The notes under the pieces were generated by a model. That model saw nothing but the letters and a program-made list of their open reading frames with translations, searched no databases and was not told the DNA's origin. From assembly GCA_029931535.1 (NCBI GenBank), contig JAQPZY010001579.1:326001-390000 (forward strand): a stretch of 64,000 nt of DNA. Direction: 5' to 3'. This DNA is from Margaritifera margaritifera. Its lineage: Eukaryota > Mollusca > Bivalvia > Unionida > Margaritiferidae. The stretch's first letter is position 1. Each line of letters begins with the position of its first letter. The position numbers and the translations under genes were made by a program. Below, piece by piece: positions 1 to 11,997 of this stretch.

Positions 1-599
1 CATGTATTGCATCAAGATGTACGGCAAAAAGGGCAATAACTCTTACAAGAATCGCGGAAGCACAACACATTTTTAATAAAATAATAAAAAAGAGCAAAAA
101 CTCTTAGTAACAATACAGCACAGTCATTTGTTAATATGCGCATTGTCAGATAATGGCATTAATGTGTACCATTTTTCGCGGCGATCAATAAAACACTGAA
201 GGATTAGTTAAGTTCACAAGATTCGGTCATATACTGCAGCCAGCTGCAAGACAAAAAGGACACTATTTAGGTATGTATGTATGATGGGTTTAACACCAAC
301 ACAATCCATGCTATATTATGCCGATTAGAAGTTAAGTTCGGAAAAGTCTAACATGAAAATTAAAAAGAAATTTAGGTCCATAAACCCTTTCATATCAACG
401 TAAACATGTAGTCCTACACGATAAAACATGATAGCAAATATGTTACAATTGTTTCTAAAGGGGTATAAATTAACATATAATCGTAAAGAAGAAAATCCTT
501 GAAATATATGGTCAAACTTTTTCTTAAAATCTGAGATTTTTTGTGGTTCATCATCTGAAGCTTCTTAATTATTTTAGTTCACATAAAAATATATGTTTC
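1..599. other. AT-rich sequence, nothing recognised
   Basis: I see no exon, repeat unit or mobile-element fragment here. The 3' edge of LINE A begins at about 600. Confidence 0.5.
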
Positions 600-899
600 A
601 CGGCGTGGAAATCAATACAATCGACAAGTATATTTTATTCCGTTAGTGAATGCTGATAATCTGGGTGTTCTGGGCGATGTTCACCATTCAGGAGGCATTA
701 ATGGGTCATGTATGTTTGTCCTACGCTCGAGCGGCACACTATAGCCCCATCTCTGCCATATGTTTTCTATCTCGGGTGCAAATCTTCAAAATTGGATTGA
801 TGTTCCCAAGCTTGTTATGGAGTTTTGATTCCACATATTGTGCCACATATGTAGAACATTCCGATATAAATAACATTTGAATTCACTATTTGGAATCTT

Positions 900-1010
900 C
901 TGTTCAGATGCGGGTGACTGCAGGAAAAGTATGACTGCTTTATGTGCCTTTTAAAATACCCTTGATACCAATGTGACTTGGCTGCTAATGTTACAGAATA
1001 CTTTTCCAGA
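900..1010 (-). pseudogene. LINE A RNase H remnant
   Basis: The minus strand at about 958-985 encodes PSHIGIKG, close to the conserved W-PSHxGIxGNE motif near the end of the RNase H domain of I-like LINEs. RNase H removes the RNA strand of the RNA-DNA hybrid. Stops flank the motif and the catalytic acids upstream could not be placed, so this is a remnant only. Confidence 0.6.
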
Positions 1011-1074
1011 CGTTATGAGCAACTCAAGTTCCTGTATTATTTGGGGATATTAACTGGTTCTCAAATTTAGGGCT

Positions 1075-1560
1075 TTACAAGGTTTTCATTGTGGTATTGG
1101 AAAAGATGATTACATTTGTTGTTTGAGAGGTTCCGATGTATTTCAAATATTTTGAGTATGGATGTAAATATCGAGACTGTCCCTTAACCGGCTCGAAACG
1201 ATGCAGTGGATGGTTAATACGGCAGCTGCAAATTTGTTTACTTCTCTGGAACCGTTTATATACAGGGACATATGGCCACGATGGAGGATCTGATCTCACC
1301 GAATACGAGAGGATTGGTAGAAGACGATTTGTACTTTCAAGGGTCAAATATTTCTCGGCGTGTTCATAAGCAAGGTGGTGATTTCGGAAAAAAGAATTTT
1401 GCAGTATTGCCAAAATTGATTTATACTGAATTCGTTTCCCAAAAGATGTAATGAAATTTTGTTTCTGATCTTACAAGGTTTGGTACTGGGGCCAAAATGC
1501 GACATCATATGCGGGATAAGATGCATTACATGACAGTTTGGTAGTATACTGAAGAGCCAA
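1075..1560 (-). pseudogene. LINE A post-RT connector (broken)
   Basis: Minus-strand frames in this interval resemble the connector between RT and RNase H in mollusc and cnidarian LINEs. The pattern is LALQY-type at the top, then an open stretch that includes VYKRFQRSK. It follows directly from the LCLGAFRTS segment and leads to the RNase H motif below 1000, so it is in the right order. No enzyme function is assigned to this part. Confidence 0.55.
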
Positions 1561-2137
1561 TATTATTTGTCTGAAATGAAGTGTTGGTTCATTTGCCTCA
1601 GCAAAGGCGATTTCTGAAGTGGAGGTTCTAAATGCCCCCAGACAAAGTCTAAGTTCCTGAATGTATATTGGATTTAGGAATTTGCTGATAAGATGTGCGA
1701 ACTAATCAGTACAAAACTAATCCATAGTCAAGTTTGAATCTTACTAAAGTTCTGTATAACGATATTAAGACCTTCAAGTCTGCTGAACAATCTGTTTTTC
1801 CCACCACTCACATTCAATCCATCACTTCTTACATTGGTATCTAATATTTGGAAGAAAGGTTAGTTTACTATCAAATATAAGTCCAAAAAAGTTGATATCC
1901 ACCACAACAGGGATAAGAAAACCGTCAGATAGGGATCTGGGTCACCTTGAATTGTATGTTATGCATCCAAACAATTTTAGATTTTGAAATTTGAACCTAT
2001 TTTCTTCTGACGGTGTCTGAACTCTATCTAATCGTATTTAGTTGATGTTCAATAGTATGTACACATTTTGATCTATATCAGATTAAAATGTAATTGGCGC
2101 ATAATGAGCAGTCACTTCCTAGAATTAAGGGATTTCA

Positions 2138-2326
2138 CTACGCTGTTAACTTGGGTAATAAAAAGGGGGACTGACAATATGCTATCCTGAGGTACACCGA
2201 TTGAACAACATTCAGAAAGGCAGTATCAACCGTAACCCTGAAATCTGAGAAAAAATAGGATATAACCATAAGAAGGCAGGACCTTAGACCTAGGCTGAGT
2301 AGGTCATTCGGTATGTCGTACTTCAT
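2138..2326 (-). pseudogene. LINE A reverse transcriptase, middle part (broken)
   Basis: This continues LINE A downstream of the fingers. The frame contains SYFFSDFRVTVDTAF, matching the segment before the conserved GVPQGS turn of LINE reverse transcriptases. The GVPQ-like residues appear only in a neighbouring frame at about 2180-2200, so a frameshift lies inside. I did not find the YADD catalytic box in frame between 2130 and 1950. Confidence 0.65.
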
Positions 2327-2403
2327 TATGCGCCATAAGCTTTCTCCAATTCAAGAAATATTGCTACTATCAGTTGTTTCTTTATAGAAGCTTCTAAAAT
2401 AAG

Positions 2404-2842
2404 TCAATAAGTGTCAAGTCTGAGTAGATGATCAAATGCGCTTCTATGGAGTCTGAATCCACATTGAAAGTCTGGTGGCAGTTTGTAGGACTCGAGATGC
2501 CAGAGGAATTTCTTGTTTATCATTATTTTCATGGTTTTGCAAATGCAGCTTGTTAGAGCTATGGGACTAGAGTTAGAAGAGTTGGTTTGTTGTTTTTCAG
2601 ATTTTGATACTGATATCTCTATTGCTTCTTGCCATAGCTGCTGGAAGTTTACCATATATGTTTAGTAGTGTATTCAGAGTTGCATCGAATAAGTGGTTCA
2701 GAAGTTGATAGTGGGTATTATCTGGTTCTGCTGAAGTATCACTGGATAAATCAAGAGAACCATGTAGATGTCTGATAATGAAAGCGTGTTGTAATAATCG
2801 GCGCTTGCAAATTAAAAATTTAAACGGAAGCTTTTCGTTCAC
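2404..2842 (-). pseudogene. LINE A reverse transcriptase, N-terminal part (broken)
   Basis: Two overlapping minus-strand frames together match the start of a LINE reverse transcriptase. The upstream frame has PDNTHYQLLNHL, typical of the helix before the fingers. The downstream frame has SPIALTSCICKTMKIMINK and then QCGFRLHRSAFDHLLRLDT, the conserved RT fingers and the Q-CGFR-RS segment. The switch between frames near 2600-2650 is a frameshift. The protein would copy element RNA into DNA at a nicked target. Key residues of the catalytic palm are not in this piece. Confidence 0.8.
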
Positions 2843-3143
2843 GTTTATGAAACGGCGGAAGTTGTCAGAATAGTTCTCCGATTAAAAACGTTTTTAGATT
2901 GTTGTGTGTTGCGGCAAATGCGTTTGAAATTTTGACAGGGGTTTGGGGGTAGTAACCAAATTATCACATTGCTTTAAGTGTTTGATGCAGCTATTTATTA
3001 TTTTTTTGTTTTATTTGTTTGTTTGTTTGTTAGTTGTTTGTTTGTTTTTCCAGTGATTTTTCATAACATATTCCAAACGTTTAAATGTTAGAGTGAGCTT
3101 TCAACCTAGATACATACCATTTCCATGTTTACTGTCCTGTCCT

Positions 3144-3145
<2 letters not shown>

Positions 3146-3200
<55 letters not shown>
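3146..3200 (+). repeat. (CT)n microsatellite
   Basis: An uninterrupted CT dinucleotide run of about 55 bases. Confidence 0.97.
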
Positions 3201-3202
<2 letters not shown>

Positions 3203-5165
3203 CTCGCTGTCTGGTTGTGCGATGAGTTTTACCTTTGTAAATACGGTATTTATTCGGCTTTTAAACTATTGAATTCCCATTGTAATTTGTAAGGGCCTTT
3301 GCGTATTCCTGATGGCGTCCATGCAAGTATCATCAAACCATTCTTTGTTGACATGTTTAAAAATCTCCGACAGTTTTTTGCTATTTTTGTTCCTTGGAGT
3401 ATGTTAATAACTGATAGTATTGGATTTCATACGTTCTCGAAACGATAAGCTGTCATCTTTGATTTGCATAGTTACTAAAAAGTTTCCCAATCTGCCTGAC
3501 TATATTTATATCTCCGCCATAACCCTTGAGGTTTGGGTGTATTACATCTTAAGTATATTGAAAACTGGTCATTACCACAGAGTTCGCCACCAGCTTCCCA
3601 GGAGAAGTTACGTAAATTAGATGGTCAATAAGATGGTCAAGATCAGCTTGAATGATTGTAGCACTTGGGAGAAGATATACTAAGCAAAGTGTAAGAGATT
3701 TTTGCATGGACACGAACTATAGCTTGGACTGTATTACTGATGTTAGTTTGACTGTGAGGACTTTTGTTATTTATGATAATGGACACTTCTCTAGAGCCCA
3801 TATCAGTAGTGCTTGAAAAGTTGTTGTAGGTTATTATATTTCCAGATTACGTCTATATTTTGTAAAGGTCTCCTGAATGTAGACAGCAATTGGTTATGTT
3901 CTTTAAGTAGAACACTTATTTCACTAATACTTGGTTCAAAACTTCGACAACCGCATTGTAGAAACAAGACCAACAACTCCAACCGATATTGTTTCAGGAT
4001 AGTTATTTGTCGCTGTACTCAATCTCGAATGATAACCATACTATGTGCAAACTTGTATAACAAACCACTGAAAACTGTGACACTAGTTGTGTTCACAAGA
4101 TGAGTACATCAGGCCACAAGTAACAAAGAGTAATAACTCTGATAAATACTTAGGGAACAAAGCGATCGGTAGATATGCGCATTTGGGGGTATACAAATCA
4201 GTATAGATTATAAGGATTTTTCTGTGAATAGTTGCATTTGATTCAAAGGACAAACTTTTCGTACAAGTGACCCTCTCGAAACCGGCTGAGTGGCACCTGT
4301 TCACTTGTCTCCCTAAATAAAAGACTCGATGCTGAATTCAGTACACATAGTATTTTCCGTTTAGGTTTTAATGCTGCTTTCTATTGAATACAAGTAACAG
4401 TATTCAGTGGTCAGTAGATCTCCAGGAAATATCAGCGAAACATATTAATGATTTGATTCGTGAGTACAATACTAGATGCAATAACAGATCAATCAGGGTA
4501 GTGATACCTTGAAGAGGAGAAAAAGATGCATTTAACGACTTTCCCTTTTCTGTTATGTAACATTAAAACATAACTAGGAAGTTTAATTGCATTTGCTCCA
4601 GTGTGTTTTGCTTCAGGGTACAATTTATCTTGCACTGTACCAGTCTCAATGTATCGTGTTGATGCCATAAATGACTAATATAAGGTTCAAGCGCAATAAC
4701 TCACTTGCCATGCTCATTAAAACATGAAGCTTCGTTGATACTGCTGAGCTTGCTTGGGTAAATTAAAACAATAAATCATCAATTTATTTCCAAAGGCCAT
4801 TTTGTTGAATTTTGCTTGATCTTTAAATACTTAATTTATGAAACAGTATTAAATGTCAAGCATACTTTGGTTACAATCATTACCCAGTATATTGGTTCTG
4901 AATTAAGTTGCGCCTGAAAATTCTAAATTGGTCTTTATAATACTTTAAAAAAATGAATCTGGAGAACGTACATCACTAATGTATACCTAAGATTCAATAT
5001 GAAATGGTCATGTCCGGAAATACAAAACTTGATATATATTAATTTCTATTACATTGACATACACAATTTCAAATCAAATTTAGTCTCATAAACTCATTTT
5101 TATGCTAATTCCTAATTATCAAAACATTGAACAGATCAAGAGCCTAAATGTATGCCTCACCATAG
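3201..5165. other. Non-coding, nothing recognised
   Basis: Short open frames occur on both strands here (for example 3813-4103 plus and 4083-4304 minus). They have no recognisable domain, no splice context and overlap each other, so I treat them as chance. Confidence 0.5.
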
Positions 5166-5182
5166 CTCTTTCTCTCTCTCTC

Positions 5183-5242
<60 letters not shown>
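5166..5242 (+). repeat. (TC)n microsatellite
   Basis: A TC dinucleotide run with one CCC interruption near 5182. It yields a meaningless Ser-Leu repeat if translated. Confidence 0.97.
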
Positions 5243-5245
<3 letters not shown>

Positions 5246-7074
5246 TTAGAGGGACAAATCAAACTCTTCAGTAGAAACTGGTCAAGAAATATCTGAGTTC
5301 ATAATTCTTGTCGAGAAAGACTGTGCATTAAGTCCGTTAGGTTTCTCTCCGAGATGAATGCACCAAAATACCTTCATGACTGTGCATACAACAGTGTCAG
5401 CGAAACTGAACTAAATCCACAAACGTAACACGGACGTCTACGCCAGCCGCTTTGACCTGCTAATGACTCGCAGGCTCGCAGATTTGGAAAATGAATTTTC
5501 AAAATATTTTAAAAATAATATCAGGTCATATATGCAAAACCACACGAAAGAGTGTATAATGTCATTTTAATATCTTCTGTGCTATGGCGCTGATACAAAT
5601 TTGAGACGGACCTACAGATGTGCAAGATGTAACGACAGGCAACAGCAAAACTGTATACACACTTACTCCATCACAGTGGGGCATTGTTCTGTGATGGAAA
5701 ACAAGAAAATAAGAAACTCTCTTTTGGTAGACCACGGCTTTTATTTTGCTCGAAAATAAAAAGGAATATAGTGGGAATTTGGCATTCAAACTTTTTATCA
5801 CTATATTCATCCTCGTTTTGTTAAAAATTATTGTACCAGTTTTCAAATGTTTTTCAAATTAAATAATCAAGATATAGCACGAAGTTTAACTATGCAGACC
5901 GTGCCACATTGGCTTTATCAGGACTCACGGTACTAATTATATGAAAGAATGGGAACCAGTCTAGAAATGGGTGAAGATAAAATAGAATATATATATGGGT
6001 TTGGCTGGTCAGGATTGGTTGATAATAAAAAAAGTAACATCTTAGTAAAAAGAATCTTTTGAGTGCTTATTAAAGTTGTAACTGAAGCAAATAGAGACAA
6101 GGTTTCGTTGATGGAATTTCAGTCTTATTACATACATGAGTTTGGAAAACTAATTACTAAAACTAGCACCTGATTCTTTGGTGCAGAAGTAAAAACACAT
6201 ATTTAAAACACATGCAGCTCCAAAAAAAATGCCCTGGCTCATATGGTTTTCTCTACACACAAGCTTGCATCAATAGTGTCTATACTGATAAATATAGGTT
6301 TGATTATGAGCATTCAGACAATTATAGTTATTGAATTTTTAATATAATGGCGTCTCCATAGGTTTACTATGGGAGCTGAATTAGTACCGTGAGTCCTATC
6401 GAGGTAGTTCGGGACGAATTGGGTTAACTCCCTTTCTCTTTAGGAAGCGTCACACTGACAAATCACTCTGGTAATAATTGTTTGGAAATTCCATTTCATT
6501 TTTTTTTTTTCTACCTGAAATTTTGCTTACGTATTTTTATGAAGATGGATATTAAATTAAACATATTTATGGATAAAGAATTCTATATTTTTGTAAGTGG
6601 CAACTTGGTTCGTCAACACAATTTATACCAAAGTTGTAGAGAAGGATCCACTTTTTTTAATCACATCATCTAAATGTTGTCGACAGATAAAGAAAATATG
6701 AATTGAGAATTATATATAAAAAAATATTAATTAACGTTTGTGTGTGAATTTTTTATTTGTTTTTCTTTTTGTTTCTTTGTTTGTTTGTTTTTGTTTGTCC
6801 TTTAATTTTTTTATTTTTTTGGAGGGGGTAATGTGAGTAGGCATATGGCCTACGGTGTTAAACTGCATTTCACATTTGACATGGTTAAATTGTTTTGTCA
6901 AACGTCATTCACAACAGACCATTTTATTTTCTAATGATTTTAGGTATATGAATTGCATGAAACTTGTTCAATCTTTATCCAATTATCGAAGTTTTCTATC
7001 ACAGAAACTGCATATCCTGTTATTTCTGACTAACAATGCAGCGGGCAAATGTACTTGCACTTGCTAGCACGCGT
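5243..7074. other. Non-coding, T-rich in part
   Basis: No gene recognised. A T-rich, GTTT-repeating patch lies at about 6740-6830. Confidence 0.5.
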
Positions 7075-7136
7075 GCTCTCTCTCTCCCTTTCTCCGTCTC
7101 TCTCTCTCTGTCTCTCTCTCTCTCACACACACACAT
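7075..7136 (+). repeat. (CT)n(CA)n compound microsatellite
   Basis: Interrupted CT repeats run directly into a short CA repeat. Confidence 0.95.
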
Positions 7137-7589
7137 AAACACGCACACAGAGATACAAACACACATGATAATCTGATGCATCCAATTCGCAACAACCGGA
7201 AGTGCTGGTTACACGTCACAAATGCAAAATGTCGAACCTGTGTCAAATAATTGAAAGACTAATGAGTGATTTCTCCTGAACTGATCGACAAAAGGAGCTC
7301 AAAGTTTACGAATATATTAATGCAATACACTTTACCTTAGCTCGGATTTTCCCTTTAAAATTAAGCTTATATATTGATGTTAATATGGGGTTTCGGCGGA
7401 CGTACTGACGTACGAAGTAATCGCTATGACAAAGCTTCCGCAAAATCGGAATCTACAAGATCTTTATTTTAAAAACGTATCCGCACCCTGTGCAGATTTT
7501 TAAACACCAATGTCCACAAAGTCCGAATATATGATAATAAATAAATAAATAAATAATTTAAAGGAAAAACAAATTACAAATGACTGATA

Positions 7590-8915
7590 AAAGAGCAATA
7601 GCAAGAGGACCAAGAGGGTCTGAGATTGCACACCTGCCAGACATTTACCCCAAAATCAATTGCATGGGCAGGTGGCCAAGAAATTTTTGTTAGTATGATG
7701 CTTTGGTAAATTTAAAGGCTAATTTTTAGTTGTATCAATGGCAGCTATATTGGACGGCAGAGCATCGTCATTTGTGTAAACTTGAATGATCTTGTACCAT
7801 GACGTTTTGTTTGAAATAGGGTCAACTTATGTTGATCAGTTTTCGAGAAGAAATTATTTAAAGGCTTTTCCCATTTTAGTAACATCAACCAAATTTGACA
7901 TCAAATTGACAACATTTGTATGAACCTGAATAGACTTCATGCAAGGATGCTTTCGGACAAATTCTGTTTAACTGTTTTTGAGAGGAAGTTATTTAAATGT
8001 TTCTTGTCTTCAGTAACGGTAGCAATATATAATGGCAGATTGGTATCAATCTTGCGAAACTGCAAAAATCCTCATGCCAGACTGATCAATTTTTGTTTAG
8101 CGGTTGTTTAGAAGAAGTTGCTTGAAGTTCTGTCTATTTTTTGCTAAATGTGGCCTTTTTTATAACGGATCAGCATAGTTTGCATACAACTGAAACGCTT
8201 TCATACAAAGATGCTTTTTTCAAATCTTTTCAAATTCTGTGCATCATTTTACGAGAAGAATTAGTTTCAATGTTTTCTATTTTTAATAATGGCGGCTATT
8301 TTTAGCACTGACCTGCATGATTTGAATGAATTTTAAAAGTCCTTATACCAGAGTGTTTCCTGTCAAGTCTGGCCATTTTTAGTTCAGCGTTTTTTTAAAA
8401 AGTGTTTTTTCTATTTTTAGTAACGGGGCCATAGTGTATGACCTATCGGTATCATTTGCTCAGACTAAAAATGTCTTAATGCCTGGATGTGTCTATCAAA
8501 TTTTGATCAATTTCTATTTGGTCGTTTTGGAAATGACATTATTTGAAATGATTTTCTGTTTTTTTGGTAACGGCAGCTATGTTTGATGGCATATCTGCAC
8601 CGGTCGTATACATTCAAAAGGGATTCAAGTCAGGATGCTTTATATCGTTTGTTTAATTCTGTTCAGTTGTTTATTAGAAGGAATTGTTTGGAGTTTATGT
8701 TTTTTTAGCTACTATGATGACGGATCGGTATCATTTATACAAATTTGAAAGAACGTAGAGCCAAGATGCTGTCTACAAAGATTGGTTGCATTTGATACAG
8801 TAATTTTATAGTAGAATTTCAAAATAGAGATTGTTCATGGATGGATGACGGACAACGGACAATGCACGACGGACAAAGAGTCATATCATAAGCTCATCTG
8901 GCCTTACGGTAAAGG
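7590..8915 (+). repeat. Degenerate tandem repeat, about 140-bp unit, with palindromic tail
   Basis: A phrase of the form AGAAGaAaTTATTTaAAtGtTTT...cTATTTTTAGTAACggcgGC recurs at about 7848, 7981, 8110, 8251, 8397, 8529 and 8674. Spacing is 130-145 bases, with strong divergence between copies. The last unit runs into GACGGACAACGGAC and CACGACGGAC and then a dyad-like stretch at about 8889-8917 that includes AGCTCATCTGGCC. This layout, with a GACGGAC tail ending in an AGCTCA..GGCC dyad, is one I know from dispersed repeats of molluscs. The left edge near 7590 is a judgement. It carries no protein. Confidence 0.7.
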
Positions 8916-11256
8916 CATACACATACTTTGCAAAATTGTTAAGTACACCCTCGAAAGGTGTACGACAGATAGTGATCTTTAGTGGGCGATAAACAGGACT
9001 TGCTTTTATTATGTATGAAATATTCTGGATATAGAACAAATATAAACATATGGAAAAACCCGTTAAAATAAAGGCTCTAAGATTATCATGACGATACTAT
9101 TAATCTTGGCAGTTGCGTTGTACTTAAATTTCCCATAACTACTCGACGTCATAATGGCACATGACATCAAACAACTATAACGCAATATCATTGTTCCACC
9201 CACCACGACAATTTAAAGACAAGCGAAAAAACACTTACCAACTTGTACGTTTCCCAGCGAAGTTGTTCCAAGCTAGGCATAGGGCATATGCAGCCATTGT
9301 CTTAGCTCATGTATAAATGCCACATCTTCGACCTTGTAATGCTTATTTCCTTTAGTAATAAACATCGATGCCACTCTACTACATATTTCTAAAATTGATA
9401 AAGAGTCGAGTTAGATTTACTCCAAATATCACTTGTTAATTAATGTAATCATTACGGATGCATCCTTACACTGAATCTGATTATTTAATCATACAAGTGT
9501 AAAACAGGAGAAAACTTGTGAAACGTTCAATGTAGTCACGCACACTTTGCTGAAAAGTGTACTTCATGGCATTGTTGGTGACAAGTTTATCTATTTGTTT
9601 TTCAAACAATTCACAAACATCATGCAACTATCTATAACTCTGTCAAAGATCTAGGTGCCATTTCATCCTATAGTGAGAAATAATTATTCGTATATGATTG
9701 TACAACCAAATTCACAGGTAGCGAGGGATCGAATATTTTCAAGCATCTACTTCAGTTCGGTGGTTTACGACTGATAGCTCTTGAGGTGTACGACTGGTAT
9801 AAATTATCAAATTCCATCAGGACTTCTGTTCCAAATTTGTTTTTGGATTTTAAAGAATATAAAAACTTCATCTGAATGATTGGATTGGATTGCACTAATG
9901 AGACTTGAGATCCCATTTTTTAAAATATATTTGTTACTACACATTTTCGGTCTATGCTGATCATATATGTAATGTACACAGGAAAAAAAAATCATTCTTT
10001 CTGTAAAAAGTGCTAGATCACAACACGGCAGAAGTGGCCAAATATATCCAGACATTTTCTTTGCATCCCTTATGACTACAAAAGTAGAGAATAATTTGTT
10101 TTTATGAATTCGTCAGACAGCTTTGGTTTGTATTAACCTTTGTCCAGGCCCTAGGTTGAAAATGTATGAAAACTTGAAACTATTGAAATAGGATTCCTAG
10201 GCTTTTAAATAGGCTTTTAAACTAGTACAATACGTTGCATCCAAAATGCGTTTATGCAACCGGCCTCAAAATGACAACAAAGACTTTCTTCCATTCGTCC
10301 TTCATACATTGGGATCATTATTTCCTCTCTACAAGCCAACTCTACGCACTCTGCTAATGCTCTAATTATAGGTCTCGAGGAAAAGAAGTTTTAAAAAAAA
10401 TCTTTCAATTTTACAACAGCTAAAATTGCTTTGACAAAAATGTAAATCTGTATTACAACAGCTTCAAGCAATAGAATCATCAAAAGTTTGTATTTAGTTG
10501 TAAAACAAACTTCAAGATTCAAAAGGCAAGTATTATCGTCCCCCTTCCATGACCACCCTCCAGCGTAAATAGCCATATTAAATTATATATTAGTTCTTCG
10601 CTGGCAAGTTGATCATGAAGGTTGATTGATAAATGTAAAATGTCTTGGACTCTGAGTAAAATTTATGTAAGCAATTTCTTGTTAAGGTCTACCTAATATT
10701 CTAATAACAGAATTCATTTTCAAAATAACGTTATGCAATATTTCCTCCAAGAAAATGTTTTAATTGGAGAGATGAATAATTCGTAAACATTAATCTGAAT
10801 TTGTTTTGTTTCCCCTGCATAAATATTTGTCACTACCCCCTTTCCCCATGAGATCGACAATGTAACCACAACAAAGAAAATAATTTATTGCATTTCGCTA
10901 ACGTTGTCTCTGAAAAAAGATCATCAGAAGTACGCGATCAGGGATCTCATTTAAATAATTGATTTCAAATAAGCTCTAATATCGAAGAGTGGTTTGAATC
11001 TAGATCGAAACAGATATCATAAGATGTGAAATAATCCTAACATAAGGCATATTTAAAGAGGTACAGTGTTTATTTTGACAATATTCACATAGAATATATC
11101 AAACTTAAAAAGGTTGCTAGTGCTACAGCTTTATAAACATGTGTAGAATGCCAATTTGGTGTTTCTTCTTTTCTTTAAATTAAATATGCTATGTGAAATC
11201 TCGATGTGCGATAATACCAACGTCCCTGTTATTCGGGCGCTCATGAAGGTACCATC
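8916..11256. other. Non-coding, nothing recognised
   Basis: I found no exon with splice signals, no repeat unit and no element fragment in this stretch. Confidence 0.45.
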
Positions 11257-11880
11257 TTAACTCTTGTCTGATTGTTTTCTATTAACTTTTAGAGCTGAGT
11301 TCCCTATCATTGTTGCGATCATCAGCATATTTAGTGTGGTCTTTGCACTTTGCAAATCTTTAATAAATCTCCACTGTCTGCGTTTCCATGCCGTGACAAA
11401 GAATAAACGACCATCACGCTTTCGCAAGGGAGGTAACTTTAAAAAGTCGGCGTATGGCAATAGTGCCCACTGAAACAGGTGTAATGACTTAGCCAGATTA
11501 AATATTCCAGAGTCAGTGGCAAAAAGGTACTGTTACAAAATAAAATCACTGTAGTTAGCCAGTAGAAACTTAAGAATGTATCACGTGGTGTACAAAAATA
11601 AATTAGTTAATATGCAAAATCTCTCATTTTCTTCATTAATATAGTTATTTATTTATCCGCTAATTTTCTCAGTTTGTTCCATTTGTCATATCGCGCACAG
11701 ACGATTCCGTAGTCGTGCTGAGGGTTTTGAAAACTATCGTAATGTCCAGCATTGTGATGATTTTCATATCTGGAAGAGCAAGGACGAAATCGTCCTAATT
11801 CTTAAAATACACGATGCACGATATATAAGAATTATGCTAGATAGTGTTCCGATTTCATTTATTTTTGTTGTCTCTTACAG

Positions 11881-11997
11881 TTGATTTCTTTCAACTACGG
11901 CATGGTAGACAACAATCCGATGGAAAAGTTGATTTTCTACAACAAACGAAACCGTGCTGCAAGAGGTTGTCAAGGCAACAATCTATTGAAGAGTAAG
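11881..11997 (+). CDS. Candidate internal exon A of an unrecognised gene
   Basis: The segment is preceded by a pyrimidine-rich acceptor (TTTTTGTTGTCTCTTACAG) and followed by a strong donor, GTATGT. It is 117 bases, exactly 39 codons in phase 0, with no stop. The translation is protein-like: it starts LISFNYGMVDNNPMEKL and has a basic centre (YNKRNRAARGC). I do not recognise the family. A second possible donor (GTAAGG) lies 5 bases inside the end. Exon B at 13679 continues in the same phase, which supports both. The translation could be intracellular or extracellular; nothing in it decides. Transcript evidence would settle it. Confidence 0.45.

Larger units (their letters stand above)
600..2945 (-). 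mobile_element. LINE A: decayed I/Jockey-like non-LTR retrotransposon
   Basis: Reading the minus strand from high to low coordinates gives successive pieces of one LINE polyprotein in shifting frames. The order is: a pre-RT segment (about 2945-2700), RT fingers (about 2640-2404), an RT segment with DFRVTVDTA (about 2326-2138), a C-terminal segment with LRLCLGAFRTS (about 1690-1560), a connector, and an RNase H-like motif PSHIGIKG (about 958-985). Elements that copy by target-primed reverse transcription and carry a C-terminal RNase H belong to the I/Jockey-related groups. The endonuclease domain is missing upstream, so the copy is 5'-truncated. Frameshifts and stops throughout mean it is dead. 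The 3' edge near 600 is approximate, and I found no clear target duplication or poly(A). Confidence 0.8.

Noticed and set aside
5102..5296. Open frame with a Ser-Leu repeat
   Set aside because: It is the translation of the TC microsatellite.
11257..11473. Open frames on both strands, one hydrophobic, one basic
   Set aside because: Both strands are open over the same 200 bases, there are no splice signals, and I cannot tell which, if either, is coding. It may be a fragment of a dispersed repeat (it contains GGGAGGTAACTTT), but I have no second copy to show it.
11674..11760. Possible extra exon after CTAATTTTCTCAG
   Set aside because: The frame reads CSICHIAHRRFRSRAEGFENY, but I found no convincing donor before the stop, and the distance to exon A is very short.
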